From Polytrichum commune (taxonomy: Eukaryota > Streptophyta > Polytrichopsida > Polytrichales > Polytrichaceae), in assembly GCA_950295325.1 (NCBI GenBank), contig OX485807.1, forward strand, positions 50,312,440-50,376,439: DNA of 64,000 nucleotides. Direction: 5' to 3'. This document shows positions 57,836 through 64,000 of the stretch, piece by piece. The translations under genes and the position numbers were made by a program. Each line of letters begins with the position of its first letter. The stretch's first letter is position 1. The notes beneath the pieces were generated by a model. That model searched no databases. It was not told the DNA's origin and saw only the letters and a program-made list of their open reading frames with translations.

Positions 57836-58133
57836 TATTGTTAGTTTAGATGATTAGCATTGTAGAAGAACTTAGAAGCTAGTTATAGAATAGAACTTTC
57901 TGGAAGGATTGTTACAAGGATGAATGTTCACTGAGAGGATGAACGCACTCAAGGGGTCGTCTCTCCCGGTGATTCAACCCTTATGGATCTTCCACTTCTT
58001 CACTTCTGTCTGTCTGGTTTTCCGAATGTAAACTGCTCTGATATCAATAAAGTGTACTAAAGTAGAGTTGAGGGATTACGGTGTATACCAATGTGTAAGT
58101 GTATGTGAGCTTGTCTGGTTCTATCAAACAATA
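57836..58133 (+). repeat. 3' LTR of the copia element
   Basis: 298 bp, ends followed by TTACC. It has A/T at the three positions where the 5' LTR has G/C, and one extra G in CTCTCCCGGTGATTC. Confidence 0.95.
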
Positions 58134-58139
58134 TTACCA

Positions 58140-58970
58140 ATCACCGGCAGAAGAAACACCGTGCCGCACATGGTTGCAGCAATCGAATATTGTGCATTGG
58201 GGAAGGTTTTCGGGACGCACCAAAGCATGATCACTAACCACCACTCCTAAAATTATAGTAGTTATATAGTGGAAGCACTTTGCTACATTGCTGCTACTGG
58301 AGGTATCTAGTGCGTCATCTTCACATTCATCGTATCTTTCAATAAATTATTTGGACACTGAACGGCTACCTTACAGCGACTCAAGCTCCGGACACTGTTT
58401 CTTTGAACCTTCCAGGCTCTTTGCACTTGCAGTCGCCATTGCTTGAGAAAGGAAGGGCTCATCTACTACATGATCTCCCACTAGATACGTTTCTGCTACT
58501 TCATAGTGGGTGATACTCTGCTACGTTTCCGCTTCAAATGCTTGCATGTACATGTAACGTAATAAAACATCACATTTATTTTCCCGTTGAAAAATCATGA
58601 AGTGCGTGAGTGGCAGCCAGAGCTCAGGCTCCCTCGTTCATTGCCACCTTCCAGGTCAACCTTCAAATTCTGCTAGAAGTTCTGCATGCAGAGCTGCTGG
58701 ACTGCTTCCTTTCTACTAGGTTATGGTAGAGTTCCTGGCACGATCCCTTCGTTGAGTGCGCATACTTTGCTACGTTTCTGCTACTGGATGTGGCTAATGT
58801 GGGTCGAGTTTGTGGTGAAAAGGCTACACAGATCTTCAAAGTCAAATGTTGGCAAGGCTTCACCTCTGACTCCATTCGTCTCTTGTCCAGTGGGCTCCAT
58901 GCAGGCAAACCGTTTTCAATAGGTACCTTGGTTATATAAGGTATGCAGGTGTTATTTGGTTGGATTTCTT
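58140..58970. other. Unassigned region with repeated TTCTGCTAC motifs
   Basis: Several GCTACGTTTCTGCTACT variants (58275, 58487-58540, 58765-58795). No credible gene; ORFs on both strands near 58663-58922 are built from these motifs. Confidence 0.4.
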
Positions 58971-58974
58971 AATT

Positions 58975-59130
58975 AGAAACTTGTATTTGATTGGTGTGTG
59001 GTTTGGTGAGGATCAAGGAACAAACACCTTAATGGCACGTGTTTAGAAGAGATTGGACTACCTTGTCTTTAAATTTATTAACTACTTCACACTCACTACA
59101 GTGGTGAATAAAATTGGGAGGACTTATGTA
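58975..59130. repeat. Dispersed repeat R2, partial copy 3
   Basis: TTTGATTGGTGTGTGGTTTG, AAGGAACAAACACCTTAATG and the ACTACTTCACACTCA region match R2 at 28880-29020 and 31950-32085. Confidence 0.75.
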
Positions 59131-60150
59131 TAATTTAGCTAAGAAATCAGTTTACACATACTTTTGATAACTGTAACTAAATAAGGGAAGGTCCCATTTT
59201 CATATTTGTTATATAGATTTGCTAATGCAACAAAAGTTTCATTGTGTAAATTTAATCGATAGAAGTTGGAGAACAAGAATAACGCACTAAATATCATCCA
59301 CAAACCTTAGGTCACCACAACAACGTTCACTCTTGAACCTAGAATAAAACATTAACATGTACTTCAATCTCTTTTGACCAAATATGTCTTTTTGGTGTCC
59401 ATTCTTAGTATCCACACCTAACTACGCACCATACAAATGTAGGTGTCCAATTAAGATAGTAACTGAATTAGGCCCATTCACCTTATGTCCATCATGCTTG
59501 ATTTAATCTTGAAATAGGGTCTTAAACTTTTGCCACCGTAGAGATTAGTGTGGTTTACATGGCGTCCTTCAAGTGTCCTGGTTTATTGTTTGATTTCAAA
59601 ATTCAACCTATCTTTGATTCTCACAGAAGAAGTAACGAAGATGAATCTTCATCTCAGGTCCCTGGTGTAGTTTGCAATGTGCTTGTGCAGAAAGAGAGGG
59701 ATGCAATGGGATGCCAGGCAAGCAAACATATTTCTGCGTAAGCAATATTGAAGTTTGTCATACTGAATTCTTTATTATAGGCTTAAATTGCATATACAAA
59801 GGAAACACGGTTAAAACGTCAACTAAATTTCCTTTCACTAAAGACAGCATGCCAGCCCCTCCAATCCCCCGCGTTACACACTCGAAGCACAGACTCACAG
59901 AGCTACTCGAATTACCAACTGTTGAACTAACAAGGTACAAGCTTACTTTTGGAAAAAAAATTGTAATAGGCTCACTCACATTCATGGTCTTCTGATTCAT
60001 CATTCAGGTTCACTAATTGTAAACAACTTGGCTACTGTATTCCCAAATAATTCCTAGACATCCTCAGTAACAACAAATTTGTGGAAATTGACAAAGCAAT
60101 TCCAGCGCGCAGTAGGTCATAGTTTGATTCGCAATCAGATCTACGCTGAG
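59131..60150. other. Unassigned region
   Basis: ORFs at 59550-59995 show no recognised motif. No repeat ends identified. Confidence 0.35.
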
Positions 60151-60152
60151 CT

Positions 60153-60701
60153 TCAGGATTGGCAGAGGATTACTCTGCAAGCGACGAGAATAATTGCCGA
60201 CACCGCAAGGAGACCTCCAAGCACAGCAACGCAGCTCACCACCTGAAATGTATGGATTGGCACCAGTTCAAGACTGCGTTAGATTGACATCCTCGTCGCA
60301 CAAATCCCCACCAGAAACCACCAGGAGAAAGTGTCTCTAGCTACATGAGGTACATAATACGTTGAGGTGTTTCTCGATTTCAGCAAGTGCGGCCGTTACA
60401 TACCTTTAGAGGACTGCGGGGGAATTTCTTGAGTTGACAAGAAGTCGCGATGGCAACAGCACCTGACACAATGAGAATGAGCGAAAACGGAATCCACCAA
60501 TGCACACAGTGCAACCTCGTTCCCTGGGCCACAACTGTGATCATCCCAGGACAAAAAAACAGCAAGCACCGAGATGAGCTTGAGGATGGAACCATAGGCT
60601 TTGTTGACCTCCGCCTGCTCAGATTCCAGCTGCAGTCCTAGACGCTGTGGAGGCACAACACCACCCATCTCCACATCACCTGGCCAAGGAGGATTCGTCA
60701 T
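60153..60701 (-). CDS. Small three-TM membrane protein, two exons, frameshifted
   Basis: Exon 1, 60404-60701 (ATG at 60701, MTNPPWPGDVEMGGVVPPQR), then hydrophobic SILKLISVLAVF; a TTTTTTT run near 60555 shifts the frame, after which GMITVVAQG and a second hydrophobic segment (WWIPFSLILIVSGAVAIATS) follow up to the donor CTAAAG/gtatgt. Exon 2, 60153-60242, joins in phase 0 after an ACATTTCAG acceptor and encodes a third segment (VVSCVAVLGGLLAVSAIILV) and the stop. Family unknown. The intact intron and TM pattern argue for a real gene or a very recent pseudogene. Confidence 0.6.
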
Positions 60702-60719
60702 TGAAGTCGAGATCAATTG

Positions 60720-61612
60720 ACAAGTCTTAACTGCACTCCTGCGAACAGACCTGCAAGCTCACCGCGTCTACTTCTTCCTGCTATCTAATCTCGACAGTGA
60801 TCTCCCAAATAGCTTGCTCAAGTTCTGTACCCACAGGTGCGATTTATAAATTTGCAATTGGAATAGGCTCTCTCTGTATGCAAACTCTGGATCGACAAAC
60901 CAAATGAACCAAAATATAGTGGCCTTCAAGGATTTGTCCTGATGTGTTCAAATAGAGCTTGACAAGCTCCGTCTTTGCACCTTCGCATCCATGGCTGTGA
61001 CTCTGCGACATATTTCCACCAAAGTTGCTACTTTTCAATGGTGGGTTTAATCTGCTACACTTTCCTCTACCGCAGGAATCTAAAATAGATCATCAAACGC
61101 ATTTTGATGATGAGCTGATTGAGGCCCCCAGATTCCAGCGAGCCATGTCTTGGAGAAAGGGTTCTGCTATGTTTCCACTGGGGTTTCTGCTACTCCGTAG
61201 CAGATATCCAGACTGTGCTGCACGTGCACGATGCACATTGGATTGTGTAGGAGGCAGCTCAGATTTTGAGTCTTGGCCTAACATTCAGATTAATTGTTCG
61301 TAGAATGGTGGATTTCTTTGGATGAACGAGAGGCCCCTGAGAGGTACAATTCCCTCTCGCCCACCACTTGTTCTGTCTGAACCGGCCGTGGGATGTTTTC
61401 AGTATAATATACGGCAACATAGCTCAATCCTAAGTTCCTAACCCCTACACCAATCTGAAGTGGGACAGTTGGAGCCCTGTAATTTAAGGTTTGTTTATTT
61501 ATTTATGAGAATTAGCTCCGGAATAACTTCTAGGAAATCTAATTGTACCAATATAAAGGGAGATGGGGCTTGAAAATGTCTTAGATTCTTCAACTACCTA
61601 CGTGTCACTTTC
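60720..61612. other. Unassigned region with dispersed CTGCTA motifs
   Basis: Contains CTCTGCGACATATTTCCACC (about 61002), TTCTGCTATGTTTCCACTGG (about 61160) and related copies. The ORFs at 60844-61303 follow these and are not convincing. Confidence 0.4.
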
Positions 61613-61615
61613 TAA

Positions 61616-62042
61616 GGGCATCCCCAGGAGAGATAGTAAGCAACCCGCCAAAAATAATATATTATATGGTGTTTAGGGTGTTTGGGGAGCCCTCCATCTT
61701 GGGCGGGGCCGCTCATCTTGAGTCAGAGCCCACCAAAGCCTAGGCATACCCCCGGTATAATTAGGAAGCAATCAATAAGACAACGACACCTATTATCTGA
61801 CATGGGATAAAGTAGGATATCGGAGTATCTGATATTAAAGTAATCTCTTGGCGGGCCGGAGGAGGGCCGCCATATGAACCATTTATGGCGTTGGAAGGCC
61901 TTTACTATACCCGGGCCGCTTCTAAATTATGCCGGACCGGACATTGGTGGGGATCAATTTATGCCGGTACCGCCACCTAAGAACCCGGGATGCCCCATTT
62001 TTGGCGTTGGCATGCCCTATGGCGAGGCTGCTGGGGACGCCC
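61616..62042. mobile_element. PIF/Harbinger-like MITE with TAA target duplication
   Basis: Ends GGGCATCCCCAGGA and, inverted, GGGCGTCCCCAGCA (12 of 14 equal), flanked by TAA on both sides. 427 bp, non-coding, internally GC-rich. Confidence 0.8.
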
Positions 62043-62158
62043 TAAGAGATTAGAACACTCAACACTACTTGAATGTGACTTGAGCAGAGTTTCTCTGCTA
62101 GATCTGTTCTGCTACACAAATTCATTCTGCTAAACTTGTAGGACCACAAGTCCACGAC

Positions 62159-63663
62159 CAGGGCATAAAATTGACACCCTGGGGGGTGTATTTTGCTTCC
62201 TAGAGTGTCCTAGGACACCCAAATCTCAAACAGGGTGTCCCCGAGGACACCCAAAAATCCTATAAGGGTGTCCTTTTTACACCCAAAGAAAATTCAGGGT
62301 GTCCCCTGTACTTGTAGGGCCTATCAGCGTATATGTTTGACAAAGTTTTTGCAAGTTTTTCTTTTTTGACACGCAAAAACTTGCACAAAAAAAAAAATGC
62401 ACGTCAATTGACACGCACATTCTAGAAATTGACACGTACTGTGACTTGTGAAGAAAAAAATCACACGTCAATTGACACACTAGAAATTAAAATGACATGT
62501 ATTACTTGAGTACTATAAAGTGCAGCTCAAGTATCCGGAAAACATAACCCATAACAGTAGGAGAACTTCCTACACTCACTCACATACTTAAGTTCAACTT
62601 TGCTCTTGCAATTTCCTTTGTAACCGGGAGCTAGGACGGTGAATGAAGAGCGAGACTAACTAGGAACATGGCAAGGCAAATGTTTCTATCACCGTGGTGC
62701 CTCCACATCCTCCACTCAATATGAGTTTTTTCTTGCTTCCAACCAATGTGAGTTTTTCTTGCTTTTCAACCAAAATTGTTTTGAGCAATTCCCTTTGAAT
62801 CACATGCTTCTACATATCTGTTGAAGCACCATTGCCTCATGCAATTGAGTTTGGTGGTGATGGTACCCTCCACGGGTGCAAGGTGATTGCACAGGCCTAT
62901 GTGGTTAAGGTGATAAAATCATTGCAGCAACGATTTCCTGATTTGAAGCTCTTCAATGCAGCTAAGCTATTTAGCCCTGTCTGTTTTTCAACAGACTTGA
63001 CACTTCTTCATCGAAATGCTCGTTTATGGCTTCAGAGTTTCATTGACCACTTTTGCACTAATGGAGGAAATCTTTTTGATGAGCGTGGTTTAAAATCAGA
63101 GCTTCGAGGTTTTTTGGATACACTTCATATTTCATGTGGTGGTCTTAAAATGCACCAAGCTTGGATGGTTTATTCTTCCAATTTGGACTATGTTGGAAGA
63201 TATCCTCATATGACAAAGTTGTGGCAAGCTATTCTTGTAATTCCTGCTAGTACAGCTTCTTGTGAGAGAGGATTTTCTACTCAAAATCATATTAAATCTA
63301 CTTTACGGTGTAGTTTGGTATTAGAGACTTTGGAAGCACAAATGAGAGTTGCAATGGCAAAAATCCCCATAGAGGCCATTGACTTTGAACAAGTATGGGT
63401 AAAGTGGTGTGCTATGAAAGGCCGCCGCTTGTAGGTTTGATTTGCATTGCAAGTTATGATATGTAGTGATTTTTTTGATTTTTAATTGAGATTTTGAAAT
63501 GATATTATATATTTTTCAAAATTGTGCCTATTTTGACCAAAAAAAAATTTAAGAGAAATTTATGAGGACACCCAAAAATTGGAGCAGGGTGTCCTTGGGA
63601 CACCCAAAATTTGGGACAGGGTGTCCCCTGGAAATTTGGCTAGGGTGTCAAATTTATGGCCTG
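62159..63663 (+). mobile_element. hAT transposon, internally deleted, both ends and 8-bp duplication
   Basis: TCCACGAC occurs exactly at 62151-62158 and 63664-63671. Ends: CAGGGCATAAAATTGACACC and, inverted, CAGGCCATAAATTTGACACC. Both subterminal regions hold many GGGTGTCC/GGACACCC motifs in both orientations (left 62180-62310, right 63565-63645). The 1505-bp element keeps only the C-terminal part of a transposase. Confidence 0.93.
62832..63434 (+). pseudogene. hAT transposase, C-terminal dimerisation part
   Basis: About 200 codons, open to a TAG at 63432-63434 but without a credible ATG or the N-terminal zinc finger and most of the RNase H-like core. The end has the hAT dimerisation signature VIPASTASCERGFSTQNHIK, followed by LR, LETLEAQMRVAM and DFEQVWVKW. 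It cannot catalyse transposition alone. Confidence 0.88.
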
Positions 63664-63671
63664 TCCACGAC

Positions 63672-64000
63672 TATCCACAAAAGTCACTGCGGATTTGCGG
63701 TGGGACCTGGCAGTCAAATTCCCCACCTTAATCCTATATATAAGTAATGACCGACAAGTTTGTTGGTAGGCTTCTCATCACATTTCGACAAGCAGATGAT
63801 CTTTGCCCAAGTACCTAAATCAGTAAAATACTCCTTCAATCACCTTGGGAAGTGCATGTGGGATTTGCATTCTGCTACAGCCACCCCTTTCTGCTCTCTT
63901 CTTGGAGCCAGGTTTATAGCAGAACTCTTCATCCGGGATGATGTATTCAGAAGTGTATGCAGAGCCAAAAGTGTCTAATCCTCTGAGTCAGTCACCTCGG
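63672..64000. other. Unassigned end of window
   Basis: An ORF at 63760-63978 is open but has no recognised motif. TTCTGCTACAGCCACCCC at about 63870 is another dispersed CTGCTAC motif. Confidence 0.35.

Larger units (their letters stand above)
53561..58133 (+). mobile_element. Ty1/copia LTR retrotransposon, young, RT-deleted
   Basis: 5' LTR 53561-53857 (297 bp) and 3' LTR 57836-58133 (298 bp) begin TATTGTTAG and end AACAATA; target duplication TTACC on both sides (53556-53560 and 58134-58138). The LTRs differ by three transitions and one single-base indel. A primer-binding-like GGTTATGGGC follows the 5' LTR, and purine-rich tracts (AAGTGGGAGA, AGTGGGAG) precede the 3' LTR. Order gag-protease-integrase-(RT remnant)-RNase H is that of copia. 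At 4.57 kb it is short because RT is mostly deleted. It inserted into the unassigned 53.5-kb region. Confidence 0.97.

Overview
This window is nuclear DNA from a land plant. It is AT-rich, gene-poor and full of nested transposable elements. The evidence is introns with plant-type splice sites, a ULP2-type SUMO protease, a TOPLESS-like WD40 sequence, an MLKL-type kinase fragment, a Ty1/copia element, pogo/Tigger-like and hAT elements, a Stowaway-type MITE, PIF/Harbinger-like and CACTA-like MITEs and a tRNA-type SINE. The species cannot be told from sequence alone. No CRISPR array, bacterial operon, rRNA or convincing tRNA gene was seen.

Layout. 0.1-2.2 kb: the 3' end of a ULP2-like SUMO protease gene on + (catalytic His, Asp, Gln and Cys all present). 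2.35-10.44 kb: exons resembling the second half of a TOPLESS/TPR co-repressor, same strand, with long AT-rich introns, no N-terminal LisH/CTLH part and a large gap in the propellers. Splice phases would allow the protease to read through into these exons. 10-13 kb: first copy of a composite repeat that starts with the TOPLESS-like 3' end; rearranged copies lie at 29-33.6 kb and 36.5-42.9 kb (the latter split by a 2.55-kb MULE-like insertion), with a scrap at 22.1 kb. 13-28 kb: degenerate transposon-like ORFs, two copies of a repeat with a small conserved ORF, hairpin and GC-rich MITEs, a complete pogo-like element (18.57-20.49 kb), a second nested one (22.65-26.52 kb), a SINE, and 193-bp and 269-bp tandem repeats. 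33.9-46.7 kb: two more pogo-like remnants sharing flanks, and the third small-ORF repeat. From about 46.9 kb the sequence changes character: a truncated MLKL-like kinase on -, a Stowaway MITE, an unrecognised multi-exon membrane protein, a young copia element (53.56-58.13 kb) with its reverse-transcriptase core deleted, a second small membrane-protein gene with a frameshift, a Harbinger-like MITE and a complete non-autonomous hAT element (62.16-63.66 kb).

The genes do not form a pathway. The biology here is mainly repeat biology: capture and amplification of a co-repressor gene end, nested insertions, and several elements with both ends and target duplications readable. The most interesting host-gene question is whether the SUMO protease and the TOPLESS-like exons are one transcription unit.
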